Of a DNA stretch of 25,960 bases, positions 7,777-15,006 are shown one piece after another; position 1 is the stretch's first letter, and every line of letters begins with the position of its first letter. The position numbers were made by a program, and so were the translations under genes. The stretch is from JAJPJX01 sp964568355. Lineage in GTDB: Bacteria > Acidobacteriota > Terriglobia > Bryobacterales > Bryobacteraceae. The notes beneath the pieces are model-generated. The model did not search any database and was not told the DNA's origin. It worked only from the letters and a program-made list of their open reading frames with translations. The stretch lies in NCBI GenBank assembly GCA_964568355.1, contig CAZMRK010000178.1:1-25960 (forward strand), given 5' to 3'.

Positions 7777-9172
7777 AGATCCGGATACCATTCGGACCGA
7801 GGAACTTACCGCCATGCTGCGCGCGGTGCGTGAGCGTGTGCGCGCGGCCCATCCGCAGACCTCTGCCGGATCCACCGGCATCGCCCTGCCGGACCTGATG
7901 CCCCTGGCGCATGCGCGCGACGCGGCCCAGGCCAAGGTGGCCGCCATCGGGACAGTCAACCCGCGCCCCGGCGGCCCGCTCAACCAGGGGATCCAGTGGG
8001 TCAAGCGCATGGTGGCCCGGGCGCTCGATTGGCATGTGCGGGAGCAGGTGGAGTTCAATCGCAACGCGCTGGCAGCGGTGGAGGCGGCGCTGGAAGCGCT
8101 GATCCAGACCAATCGCGCCCTGGCGCAACTGGGCGAGCTCAGCCAGGCAATCGCCGAACTGCGGGATATGCGTTCGCACTGGTCAACTTGGCGCGAGGAG
8201 TGGGAACATAAGCTCTCCCTCAACGAGATCCAGTTCCTGCGCAGCGTAGCCGACCTGCAGGGCGCCTTTCAGCATCGTGTAGGGCTCATGGAGGCGAATT
8301 TTCGCGACCTCATGAGAACCCAGCATCATGATTTCGAAGGCGCGCTGGAGCGCAGCATGACCGAGGTGCAAAAGCGCCTCTGGGACGATCTGCAGCGCAT
8401 TCAGGTGGACTACGAACGTCTCATCCATTCCGAGCTCCGCCTCATTCGCCAGCGGGGTGGCGTTGCACACCCGGCGGAACCGCCAGCCGCGGCAGCTCCG
8501 GCCGTCTCCGCGGCAGCTCCCGCCCCGGTGGAACTCGCCTTCGACTACGAGCGCTTCGCCGAGCGCTTTCGCGGTTCCTCAGCCTATGTCCAGGAAAAGC
8601 AGGCGTTCTATGTGCCATTCTTCCGGGGCCGGCAGGCCGTGCTCGATATCGGCTGCGGGCGCGGCGAGTTTCTGGAGTTGATGCGCGAAGCGAGTGTGCC
8701 GGCGCGCGGTATCGATTTGGGACGCGAATCGGTGGAACAGTGCCGGGCCAAGGGCCTGCAAGCGGAGGAAGCCGATCTGTTCGCATTTCTGGCCGGCCAG
8801 CCCGAAGCGGCTTTTGATGCGATCTTCTGCGCCCAGGTGGTGGAACACCTGTCGCCGGAGCGGTTGCCGGAGATGATCCGGCTGGCAGCCACGCGGCTGA
8901 GCCGTGGCGGGCTCCTGGCCATCGAGACCCCCAATCCCGAATGCCTGGCGATCTTCGCCACGCATTTCTATCTGGATCCAACGCATATGCGGCCGGTACC
9001 CCATCCCTTACTGACTTTTTACCTGGAGGAGTACGGCATGGGAGGCATTCAGGTGCACAAACTGTCGCCGGCGGTCGAATCCATGCCGGCGCTGGCCTCG
9101 CTTCCCGAAGACTTCCGCAACGCCTTCTTCGGCGGTCTCGATTACGCCATTTTGGGCTATAAGTTGATATAG
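7763..9172 (+). CDS. coiled-coil class I SAM methyltransferase (O-antigen-terminator-like)
   Basis: A 469-residue protein. GTG 7763 is supported by GGAG 8 nt upstream and by overlap with queF. Residues about 1-85 are Ala/Pro-rich. Residues about 85-230 are a long helical, coiled-coil-like stretch (repeated Leu/Glu/Arg heptads). A PAAAAPAVSAAAPAP linker leads into a methyltransferase domain with motif I VLDIGCGRGEF from residue 293, RGIDLGRESVEQC, CAQVVEHLSPERLPEM and LSRGGLLAIETPNPEC. The DPTHMRPVPHPLL segment is typical of methyltransferases found in polysaccharide gene clusters, and the coiled coil plus methyltransferase layout recalls WbdD chain terminators. Inference: methylation of a surface glycan. 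No glycosyltransferases are adjacent, so the role is unproven. Confidence 0.82.
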   Translation: MPAAEDPDTIRTEELTAMLRAVRERVRAAHPQTSAGSTGIALPDLMPLAHARDAAQAKVAAIGTVNPRPGGPLNQGIQWVKRMVARALDWHVREQVEFNRNALAAVEAALEALIQTNRALAQLGELSQAIAELRDMRSHWSTWREEWEHKLSLNEIQFLRSVADLQGAFQHRVGLMEANFRDLMRTQHHDFEGALERSMTEVQKRLWDDLQRIQVDYERLIHSELRLIRQRGGVAHPAEPPAAAAPAVSAAAPAPVELAFDYERFAERFRGSSAYVQEKQAFYVPFFRGRQAVLDIGCGRGEFLELMREASVPARGIDLGRESVEQCRAKGLQAEEADLFAFLAGQPEAAFDAIFCAQVVEHLSPERLPEMIRLAATRLSRGGLLAIETPNPECLAIFATHFYLDPTHMRPVPHPLLTFYLEEYGMGGIQVHKLSPAVESMPALASLPEDFRNAFFGGLDYAILGYKLI

Positions 9173-9179
9173 TGTCGGG

Positions 9180-9581
9180 ATGCGATTTGCATCTTTACTT
9201 CTACTGGCGGGCTTAGCAGTCGCCCAGAGCCCGCAGTACACACCAGTAGCCAGCACCAAGCAAATCATGGCCGCCCTCGTTAAGCCGTCCATGGATGGAA
9301 TCGGCGCCACCGTCAAAGCCGGGGGCCCGAAAGACGAGAAAGAGTGGGAAGTGGTCCAGCGTAACGCCGCAATGTTGGCTGAGGCAGCCCAGTTACTCGA
9401 ACTGGGTAACCGGCCCCCCGATCACGATGGCTGGACCAAAGCCAGCCACAAGTTGCAGGAGCTGGCGGAGGCTTCGGCCAAAGCTGCCCAATCCAAAGAT
9501 GCCGAGGCTTTCAAGACGGCAGCCGGCAATATCGGAGCTTCCTGCAAGGGCTGCCACAGCGTCTATCGTAAAAAGTCTTAG
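9180..9581 (+). CDS. periplasmic cytochrome c'-like (class II) monohaem protein
   Basis: A 133-residue exported protein with a signal peptide (MRFASLLLLAGLAVAQ). A helical body is followed by one haem c attachment site near the C-terminus, C122-K-G-C125-H126. A single C-terminal CxxCH after a four-helix-like sequence is the mark of class II cytochromes c (cytochrome c' and c-556), which bind gases such as NO or carry single electrons in the periplasm. The CKGCHSVYRKK tail fits that family. The start ATG is 7 nt after the methyltransferase stop, so it probably ends the four-gene cluster. No haem-lyase genes are nearby. Confidence 0.83.
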   Translation: MRFASLLLLAGLAVAQSPQYTPVASTKQIMAALVKPSMDGIGATVKAGGPKDEKEWEVVQRNAAMLAEAAQLLELGNRPPDHDGWTKASHKLQELAEASAKAAQSKDAEAFKTAAGNIGASCKGCHSVYRKKS

Positions 9582-9598
9582 CGGTGGTAATCCGGTCT

Positions 9599-9994
9599 CT
9601 ATTTCGCCAGTTTCGCTGCCATTTTCGCGGCGAAACTGGCTACATTGATAATGGCGCGCTCATGCGTGCCTTCTCCAAGCTTTTCCTTCTCGTCGACGCA
9701 CTCTACTTTGAACTTTACCCGCCGCTTTTCGACTTCTAGAATCTCTGCCCGAAAGGTCACCGTCGTCCCCATAGGGGCGGCAGCCAGATGATACACATCC
9801 ACGTGCGTGCCCACCGTATCCTGACCTGGCTCCAGAAAGTCCAGCACCAGGTTGCGGCAGGTCCTCTCCATGTTGCCGATCATCTGCGGAGTGCTCAGCA
9901 CGCGCGCATTTTCCAGCCCCATGAACTGGATAGCCTCCTCACTGGTCACAAGAAGAGTCTGTTCCCGCTTCGCTCCGATTGGAATGTTTGCCAT
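9599..9994 (-). CDS. hotdog-fold thioesterase, fluoroacetyl-CoA thioesterase (FlK)-like
   Basis: A 131-residue single-domain hotdog protein expected to hydrolyse a small acyl-CoA. It follows FlK of Streptomyces cattleya through most of its length. STPQMIGNME corresponds to the FlK segment with Thr42 and Glu50, and VDVYHLAAAPMG to the segment with His76. The candidate triad is Thr35, Glu43 and His69, with exactly the FlK spacings (8 and 26 residues). The C-terminal GEGTHERAIINVASF also matches. The true substrate is unknown; in most bacteria this group is a general acyl-CoA housekeeper. The start overlaps the end of the PGPGW gene by 56 nt, an unusually long but plausible overlap. Confidence 0.83.
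   Translation of the reverse strand: MANIPIGAKREQTLLVTSEEAIQFMGLENARVLSTPQMIGNMERTCRNLVLDFLEPGQDTVGTHVDVYHLAAAPMGTTVTFRAEILEVEKRRVKFKVECVDEKEKLGEGTHERAIINVASFAAKMAAKLAK
9606..9640. terminator. perfect 11-bp inverted repeat at a convergent gene end
   Basis: GCCAGTTTCGC at 9606-9616 pairs with GCGAAACTGGC at 9630-9640 around a 13-nt loop. It begins 25 nt after the cytochrome c' stop and lies inside the last codons of the convergent thioesterase gene. A terminating or transcript-stabilising hairpin is likely, but neither strand has a T-run after it. Confidence 0.45.
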
Positions 9995-10169
9995 AACCTG
10001 TTTTCTGCTTCGCCCAATTGAGTAACTTTTTCGCCCAGGGAAAGTAGTCGCTTAATATCACCAGGCCGGGAATCAGAAAGATCCACCCGGGCATAATCGG
10101 CAGGATGAGGCCGGCGACACCCAGGATGACCAGAAACCACCCCCAGAAATGGCGGACGATGCGGCTCAA
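9939..10169 (-). CDS. small membrane protein, PGPGW family
   Basis: A 76-residue protein with one or two hydrophobic segments (FWGWFLVILGVAGLILPIMP and IFLIPGLVILS) around the conserved LPIMPGWIFLIPG core that names the PGPGW family. Its function is not known. The start is TTG at 10169, directly abutting the TGA of the isomerase gene, with GAAGGG just upstream as a plausible ribosome site; no ATG is available in a sensible place. The polar C-terminus is encoded in the stretch shared with the thioesterase start. Confidence 0.65.
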   Translation of the reverse strand: MSRIVRHFWGWFLVILGVAGLILPIMPGWIFLIPGLVILSDYFPWAKKLLNWAKQKTGYGKHSNRSEAGTDSSCDQ

Positions 10170-11012
10170 TCAACCCTTCAGCCCGGCCAGTACGCCCCGC
10201 ATGTAGGCGAACGATCGCTGCATTCCGGGTAACGGATCGTTTCCGTGGATCTCGTACTCCAGGTTTACGCAGCCGGTGTAGCCGATCTTGTGGAGCTCGC
10301 GGAAGATGCCGACGATGGGCAGCACTCCCTCTCCCACGTCGCACTGGCTGTCCCGGGAAGTGGTGCTGCGCAGATCCTTGATATGCATATCAAGCAGGCG
10401 AGGACCGGCGTCCGACACCGTCTTTACCAGGTCCGCGCCGGCGCGGGCGGAGTGGCCCACATCCATACACAGCCCCACGCGGGGGTCCAGATCGCGAACT
10501 GCCTCCAGCACCGATTGCGGCGAAGGAAAATGCTTATCCTCCGGTCCATGATTGTGGATGGCGGCCTTGATGTTGTATTCCTTCACCAGGGCTTCCAGTT
10601 TTCGCAGGTTCTGGTGCGTCGGCGCGCACACGATCATCGGCATGCCCGCCATCTTCGCGTATTCGAAATAGCGGCGCATGTCGGCCAGGTCGTCGTTGGG
10701 CAGGCCGATGTTGCCGCCGCTCATGATCTTTAAGCCGGCCTTTTCGAACTCCCGCCGACCCTTTTCGAGCTCCTCCGGACTGCTCTTGTAAAGCAGGTGA
10801 AACTCCTTGACGCTCACATAGGGAGTATTCAGCGCCTTGATGCACTGGATGGCCAGGCTCCGCTGGAACTCGCGGAGCGAATAGCTGGCAACGCCCAGCT
10901 TGATTCCGTAAGGGGCGTCCTCAATGGCCGCACTGGCTGCGCCGGAGCCGGCAAGTCCTGCCAGGCCGGCCGCAGCGCTCATAAAACCACGCCGGGTCGT
11001 TTTTGCTGTCAT
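10170..11012 (-). CDS. Tat-exported sugar phosphate isomerase/epimerase-like TIM-barrel protein
   Basis: A 280-residue member of the xylose-isomerase-like TIM-barrel superfamily (AP-endonuclease-2 fold). The N-terminus TTRRGFMSAAAGLAGLAG is a twin-arginine signal, so the protein folds in the cytoplasm and acts in the envelope. Metal-site segments of the family are visible: SVKEFH, IKAAIHNHGPED, VGLCMDVGHSARAG, LLDMHIKDL and a terminal NLEYEIHG. Acidobacteria and Planctomycetes carry many such exported proteins, and few have known substrates. Sugar epimerisation or isomerisation is the family expectation only. The TTG-started PGPGW gene follows with no gap. Confidence 0.83.
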   Translation of the reverse strand: MTAKTTRRGFMSAAAGLAGLAGSGAASAAIEDAPYGIKLGVASYSLREFQRSLAIQCIKALNTPYVSVKEFHLLYKSSPEELEKGRREFEKAGLKIMSGGNIGLPNDDLADMRRYFEYAKMAGMPMIVCAPTHQNLRKLEALVKEYNIKAAIHNHGPEDKHFPSPQSVLEAVRDLDPRVGLCMDVGHSARAGADLVKTVSDAGPRLLDMHIKDLRSTTSRDSQCDVGEGVLPIVGIFRELHKIGYTGCVNLEYEIHGNDPLPGMQRSFAYMRGVLAGLKG

Positions 11013-11108
11013 GCCTTACATTCTACTTGCTCACGCGCGGCTCGGAAATAGACCGCGCGTTTGGCTTTGGATTTTTTCAACTGCGTTTCAAAACTGGCGC
11101 CTTAAGAT

Positions 11109-11166
11109 GTGGGGTCGGCTTCAGCCGGCGCCGGACTTCCGTCCGGCAAACTGAAGCCTACCCCAC
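11109..11166. repeat. nested palindromic REP-like element
   Basis: The outer arms are GTGGGGTCGGCTTCAG (11109-11124) and CTGAAGCCTACCCCAC (11151-11166), which pair at 15 of 16 positions. An inner hairpin GCCGGAC-TTCC-GTCCGGC sits at 11130-11147. The element lies 17 nt after the formaldehyde dehydrogenase stop (on the minus strand) and upstream of the isomerase gene, so it may also act as a terminator. Its shape is that of a mobile REP/palindromic unit. Confidence 0.7.
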
Positions 11167-11183
11167 TTTGTAACGCGGCAGTA

Positions 11184-12374
11184 CTACGCGGCCACGGAGT
11201 GGTGCGGGTCGATGACGAACTTCTTGGCGGCGCCGCGGTCGAAGTCCTGGTAGCCCTTCGGCGCGTCGTCGAGCGAAATGGTGGTGGCGTTCACCGCCTT
11301 GGCGATCTGGATCTTGTCGTAGAGGATCGCCATCATCAACTGCCGGTTATATCGCATTACCGGGCACTGGCCGGTGGCGAAGGTGTGCGACTTGGCCCAC
11401 CCCAGTCCGATGCGGATACCCAGCGTGCCGGTCTTGGCATTCTGGTCGACCGCCCCGGGATCGTCCGTTACATAAAGTCCCGGGATGCCGATTGCGCCGC
11501 CGGCGCGCGTAATCTGCATAACAGAATTGAGCACCGTCGCGGGCCTCTCGTCTTTAGCCTCCTTTCCCTGTCCATGCGCTTCAAAGCCGACGCAATCCAC
11601 CGCCGAATCCACCTCCGGCACCCCCAGGATTTGCGCGATCTGGTCTCCCAGAGAGGCGTCCTTCTTCAGGTCCACCGTCTGGCAGCCGAAACTGGCGGCT
11701 TGCGCCAACCGCTCGGGAATCATATCTCCCACAATGACGACAGCCGCGCCCAGCAATTGGCACGCCGCCGCGCACGCCAGTCCGACCGGCCCGGCGCCCG
11801 CGACGTAAACCGTCGACCCCGGTCCCACGCCCGCCGTGACGGCGCCGTGATAGCCGGTAGGAAAAATATCGGAGAGCAACGTCAGGTCTTTGATTTTGGC
11901 CAGAGCTTGGGCCTTATCTCGGAACTTCAGCAGGTTGAAATCCGCATAGGGAACCATCACGTATTCCGCCTGGCCGCCGATCCATCCGCCCATATCGACA
12001 TATCCATATGCCGCTCCCGGGCGAGCCGGGTTGACATTCAGACAGATGCCGGTCTTGCCTTCCTTGCAGTTGCGGCAGCGGCCGCACGCGATATTGAATG
12101 GCACCGAAACCAGGTCGCCGACTTTGACAAATTCGACGTCCCGTCCGGCCTCGATGACCTCTCCGGTAATCTCGTGGCCGAGAATGAGCCCGTGCGGGGC
12201 GGTGGTGCGGCCGCGCACCATGTGCTGGTCACTGCCGCAAATATTGGTGGTGACCACCTTCAGAATCACGCCGTGCTCACATTTGCGCGAGCCCAGCGCC
12301 AACTTCGGAAAATCGATCGATTGTACTTCGACCTTGCCGGGGCCCATATAGGCAACACCGCGGTTGCTTGGCAT
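11184..12374 (-). CDS. fdhA: glutathione-independent, zinc-dependent formaldehyde dehydrogenase
   Basis: A medium-chain zinc dehydrogenase that oxidises (or dismutates) formaldehyde with tightly bound NAD, without glutathione. Counting from the start used here (MPSNRGVAY), the catalytic zinc ligands fall at Cys46 and His67 (NICGSDQH; LILGHE). The structural zinc cysteines fall at 97, 100, 103 and 111 (CGRCRNCKEGKTGIC). These are the same numbers as in the Pseudomonas putida enzyme. The Rossmann motif is VYVAGAGPVGLACA, and the long insert around VGFEAHGQGKEAKDERPA is the FDH-specific loop that holds NAD. An ATG three codons upstream (12383) lies only 2 nt from the GGGAGG ribosome site, so 12374 is preferred. 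Role: formaldehyde detoxification. It appears to be a single-gene unit. Confidence 0.92.
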   Translation of the reverse strand: MPSNRGVAYMGPGKVEVQSIDFPKLALGSRKCEHGVILKVVTTNICGSDQHMVRGRTTAPHGLILGHEITGEVIEAGRDVEFVKVGDLVSVPFNIACGRCRNCKEGKTGICLNVNPARPGAAYGYVDMGGWIGGQAEYVMVPYADFNLLKFRDKAQALAKIKDLTLLSDIFPTGYHGAVTAGVGPGSTVYVAGAGPVGLACAAACQLLGAAVVIVGDMIPERLAQAASFGCQTVDLKKDASLGDQIAQILGVPEVDSAVDCVGFEAHGQGKEAKDERPATVLNSVMQITRAGGAIGIPGLYVTDDPGAVDQNAKTGTLGIRIGLGWAKSHTFATGQCPVMRYNRQLMMAILYDKIQIAKAVNATTISLDDAPKGYQDFDRGAAKKFVIDPHHSVAA

Positions 12375-12418
12375 ACTTTGCATTACCTCCCAATGAGTGA
12401 AGATACTCGTGGGAAATC

Positions 12419-12447
12419 ATGTCATCAAAATACGGGTGAAGAGTCAA
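12419..12447 (-). promoter_or_regulatory. candidate sigma-70-type promoter for fdhA
   Basis: On the minus strand TTGACT (12447-12442) is followed after 17 nt by TGACAT (12424-12419). The expected start point is about 40 nt before the fdhA start codon. The -10 match is weak. Confidence 0.4.
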
Positions 12448-12486
12448 GCCGCCTGAGGCGGTTGCCGCACTCTTTTCCTGTTTCAG

Positions 12487-12502
12487 GGGTGTTTGCGCAC
12501 CC
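12487..12502. terminator. short hairpin after yceI
   Basis: GGGTG (12487-12491) pairs with CACCC (12498-12502), beginning 10 nt past the YceI stop on the minus strand. A second small hairpin, CCGCC-TGA-GGCGG, is at 12449-12461. There is no clear T-run. Both could mark the end of the envelope operon. Confidence 0.35.
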
Positions 12503-12512
12503 TTAACCGCTT

Positions 12513-13118
12513 TCACTGCTGGTTCTTGATAAGTTCCAGCTCCAGCGCGATGCCGACTTCGTCGCTCACTGCGACACCGCCGGTCTCCATCACCGGGTTG
12601 TAGAGGATTCCAAACTCCTTGCGGCTGATCTTCGTCTGGCCGCTCACGCCGATCTTCTCCCGCCCCTGGTTGTCCCGGATCGGCGGTGTGGGCCCCTCGA
12701 CATCCAGAACGACCTCCCGGGTAGTGGCATTGATCGTAAGATCGCCGGTCACCTTGAGCCGCCCCGGTCCCGCCGCCTCCACCTTTTTCGATTTGAAACG
12801 CATGACCGGATATCGTTTCACATCAAAAAACTCCGGACCCTTCAGATCCGCGTCTCGCTTGGCCTCGCCCGTGCTAAGGGTACTGCAGTCAATGGAAGCC
12901 TCCACCGAGGAGGCCGCCTGATTTTTGGCGTCGTACAGCACCGTCCCCCGGACTCCGCCGAACTGCCCGCGCACCGTCGAAATCATCATGTGCCGCACGC
13001 TGAACTGGGCGCTGCTGTGAAGCGGATCAATCCGCCAGCTCGCCACCTGCGCGCCCAGCCCTGGTGCAATCACTCCTGCCGCCCAGAGAAGAATCGAAAT
13101 AGTCGCTTTGTGGTTCAT
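12513..13118 (-). CDS. YceI-family periplasmic lipid-binding-like protein
   Basis: A 201-residue exported protein. The start is ATG 13118, which begins a signal peptide (MNHKATISILLWAAGVIAPGLGAQ); the frame continues 20 codons upstream without export character. The YceI lipocalin-like fold is recognised by WRIDPLHSSAQFSVRHM, STVRGQFGGVRGTV, ASIDCSTLSTGEAKRDADLKG, FFDVKRYPVMRFKS, the LTINATTREVVLDV strand and ISRKEFGI. Proteins of this family bind polyisoprenoid chains such as ubiquinone-like molecules. It sits 16 nt downstream of the beta-propeller lipoprotein and closes the four-gene minus-strand operon. Confidence 0.9.
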   Translation of the reverse strand: MNHKATISILLWAAGVIAPGLGAQVASWRIDPLHSSAQFSVRHMMISTVRGQFGGVRGTVLYDAKNQAASSVEASIDCSTLSTGEAKRDADLKGPEFFDVKRYPVMRFKSKKVEAAGPGRLKVTGDLTINATTREVVLDVEGPTPPIRDNQGREKIGVSGQTKISRKEFGILYNPVMETGGVAVSDEVGIALELELIKNQQ

Positions 13119-13134
13119 AAGATGGCCTTGGGCT

Positions 13135-14202
13135 TCATCGTTCCAAAGCGATGACGCCCCAGGGGCTCGAACCTGCATTGACTCGCTTGATGATGGTATT
13201 GGTTGTCAGGTCCAGTACGGAAATATCGTTCGATGGCCCGTTGGCCGAATAGAGAAACTTACCATCCGGCGATAGCGCGATGCCCCAGGGGCGCCGGCCG
13301 ACTTCCACCGACCCGGTGACTTTGTTGGTGGCGGTGTCGATCGTGAATACGTGGCGCCCGCGCCCTGTGCTCACGTAGAGCTTGGACGCATCCGGCGAGA
13401 GCAGCACTGCCATCGGCTTGATCACGCCCGGTTTGCCTAGCGAGATCGTTTGCACCACTTTATATCGCTTCGTATCCACCAGAACGACCGTTCCGTCGTT
13501 CTCTGCGTTGATATATGCCTTCGAGCCGTCAGGCAGGAATGCCACCGAGCGCGGCCTGTGCCCGACCTTGAACGTCCGGACGATCTTGCCCGCGGCGGGA
13601 TCCAGTACGGAGATCGTTCCCGTCTCTTCCGAGGTGATGTAGACCTGCTTGCCGTCGGGTGTGGCTTTGACCCCTTCCGGCTCGCCGCCCACCTTCACCG
13701 ACTTGATGACGCTGCCCGATGCGATGTCCACTATGCTGACCGCCGAGTCGTCCTCGTTGGAGATGTACAACTGGGTGCCGTCCTTGCTGACGTCGAAATT
13801 CTCGGGATCGGATCCGCCTTTGATGATGCGAACCACCTTGTTCTGTGCCACGTCGAACACGCCGATTCCATCGGCGCTCTTGTCCGGAGGCGGCAAGGTG
13901 CTTTCATCCACGTCCGGTCCCGCGATCGGCGAGCCGCTCAACGCGACATAGATCGTCTTGCGGTCCGGGCTGGCATGGATCCCCCGCGGCCGTTTGCCGA
14001 GTGGCACCGTCGAGATCACGCGGTAGCTCGCCGAATCGATCACCGTCAGATCGCCCGACACTTCATTGGTGACATAGATTCGAAACGCGGATGATTCCTG
14101 CGGGGACGGTTGTTCTGTTGGTTGGACCGGCGCGGGGCGGGAGCAACCGCAGCCGATCAGGACGGAAGCTGCGGCAAGGAACGGGAAGATTTGGCGGCTC
14201 AA
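13135..14202 (-). CDS. YVTN/YncE-type seven-bladed beta-propeller lipoprotein
   Basis: A 355-residue protein. The start is TTG 14202: AAAGGAG lies 9 nt upstream and the stop of the preceding gene is only 4 nt away. A longer TTG start at 14238 has no ribosome site. The N-terminus is a lipoprotein signal (FLAAASVLIGC). About seven blade repeats follow, each with a Y-V/I-T/S-N...V.D motif (IYVTNEVSGDLTVID, LYISNEDDSAVSIVD, VYITSEETGTISVLD, AYINAENDGTVVLVD, LYSANGPSNDISVLD). The fold is a surface or periplasmic binding platform; E. coli YncE is the best known relative and its ligand is not settled. The neighbours are a cupredoxin-like lipoprotein and YceI. Confidence 0.87.
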   Translation of the reverse strand: MSRQIFPFLAAASVLIGCGCSRPAPVQPTEQPSPQESSAFRIYVTNEVSGDLTVIDSASYRVISTVPLGKRPRGIHASPDRKTIYVALSGSPIAGPDVDESTLPPPDKSADGIGVFDVAQNKVVRIIKGGSDPENFDVSKDGTQLYISNEDDSAVSIVDIASGSVIKSVKVGGEPEGVKATPDGKQVYITSEETGTISVLDPAAGKIVRTFKVGHRPRSVAFLPDGSKAYINAENDGTVVLVDTKRYKVVQTISLGKPGVIKPMAVLLSPDASKLYVSTGRGRHVFTIDTATNKVTGSVEVGRRPWGIALSPDGKFLYSANGPSNDISVLDLTTNTIIKRVNAGSSPWGVIALER

Positions 14203-14206
14203 CTGG

Positions 14207-14971
14207 TTAATCTCCTTTGAAAGTAAAATCCATCGCAACCTTGGCGGACTGGGTCACCTTGACATGCTGCTCCTGCGTGCCCAGCGCTTCGTGCCACGCC
14301 TCGATCACATAATCGCCCGGAGGAAGGTTGGGAATGTCAAACGTGCCACCTTCGCCGGTCACTGCAAAATACGGATGGCCGAGGACCCCGATATACGCCC
14401 GCATCCAGCTATGGATATTGCATTTGACGCGAATCATGATTTCGGGCCTGGCGAACTTTCGAGCCAGCGGCTCGTCGCCGGCCCCCTGGCTGTGATTCCA
14501 TTCGCGATTGACTTGGGCAAGGGGATGGATATTGTGCGTCACCGGATCGGAGTTCGTCACCCGCAGGATCTGTCCCGTCTGTATGCCCAATATCCTGGGG
14601 CGGAACCAGCAGCCCTGCTGGTCGATGACGGCCGGAGCCGTGGGGGTCTCGAAGACCTTGCCTTCCAACCCGCTCTTTACGTACACAAAAACGTTTGCCA
14701 GGGTGTGGTTCGCGTTCACCACCAGGGATTCGTCGTAGGCCTTGCCGTGATGGGCTTCCATGCAGGCCGGATCGCCGCTCATGTCGATCGGCTTTCTTCG
14801 CGGCTTCTTGCCCGTGTAGTGAATAGTGCCCGTTACCGTCGCCGCCGTGCCCGGGTCGACCTTGAAGAATGCGGGCTCCGCCTTGGACTCCGCCTTACGA
14901 GGCTCCGTTTTGGAACAGGCCGTCATGAGGAGCAGGGAACACCCTATGCACCGTAAAATCTTGCGAGTCAT
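14207..14971 (-). CDS. cupredoxin-like / carboxypeptidase-regulatory-like lipoprotein
   Basis: A 254-residue protein with a lipobox (LLLMTAC, lipidated Cys19). The first half (GTIHYTGKKPRRKPIDMSGDPAC, ANVFVYVKSGLEG) and the middle (GCWFRPRILGIQTGQILRVTNSDPVTHNIHP) have the look of a plastocyanin-like domain. The possible copper ligands are the His of THNIHP and the Cys, His and Met of VKCNIHSWM, a C-x2-H-x2-M arrangement. The C-terminus (GTFDIPNLPPGDYVIEAWHEALG) is a carboxypeptidase-regulatory beta-sandwich. Such proteins are often annotated as methylamine-utilisation-like, but no methylamine genes are here. Copper binding is inferred from the motif. The gene lies 35 nt after the anti-sigma-like gene and 4 nt before the propeller gene. 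Confidence 0.75.
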   Translation of the reverse strand: MTRKILRCIGCSLLLMTACSKTEPRKAESKAEPAFFKVDPGTAATVTGTIHYTGKKPRRKPIDMSGDPACMEAHHGKAYDESLVVNANHTLANVFVYVKSGLEGKVFETPTAPAVIDQQGCWFRPRILGIQTGQILRVTNSDPVTHNIHPLAQVNREWNHSQGAGDEPLARKFARPEIMIRVKCNIHSWMRAYIGVLGHPYFAVTGEGGTFDIPNLPPGDYVIEAWHEALGTQEQHVKVTQSAKVAMDFTFKGD

Positions 14972-15006
14972 CGTTGCCGTCGAATCTCCTCCATAGCAGG
15001 CGCGGC

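Noticed and set aside
11109..12506. 465-codon plus-strand open frame
   Set aside because: It is a shadow of the formaldehyde dehydrogenase gene, whose zinc ligands are unambiguous on the other strand.
12277..12516. 79-codon minus-strand frame over the fdhA start
   Set aside because: It overlaps the fdhA N-terminus and promoter; no ribosome site or domain.
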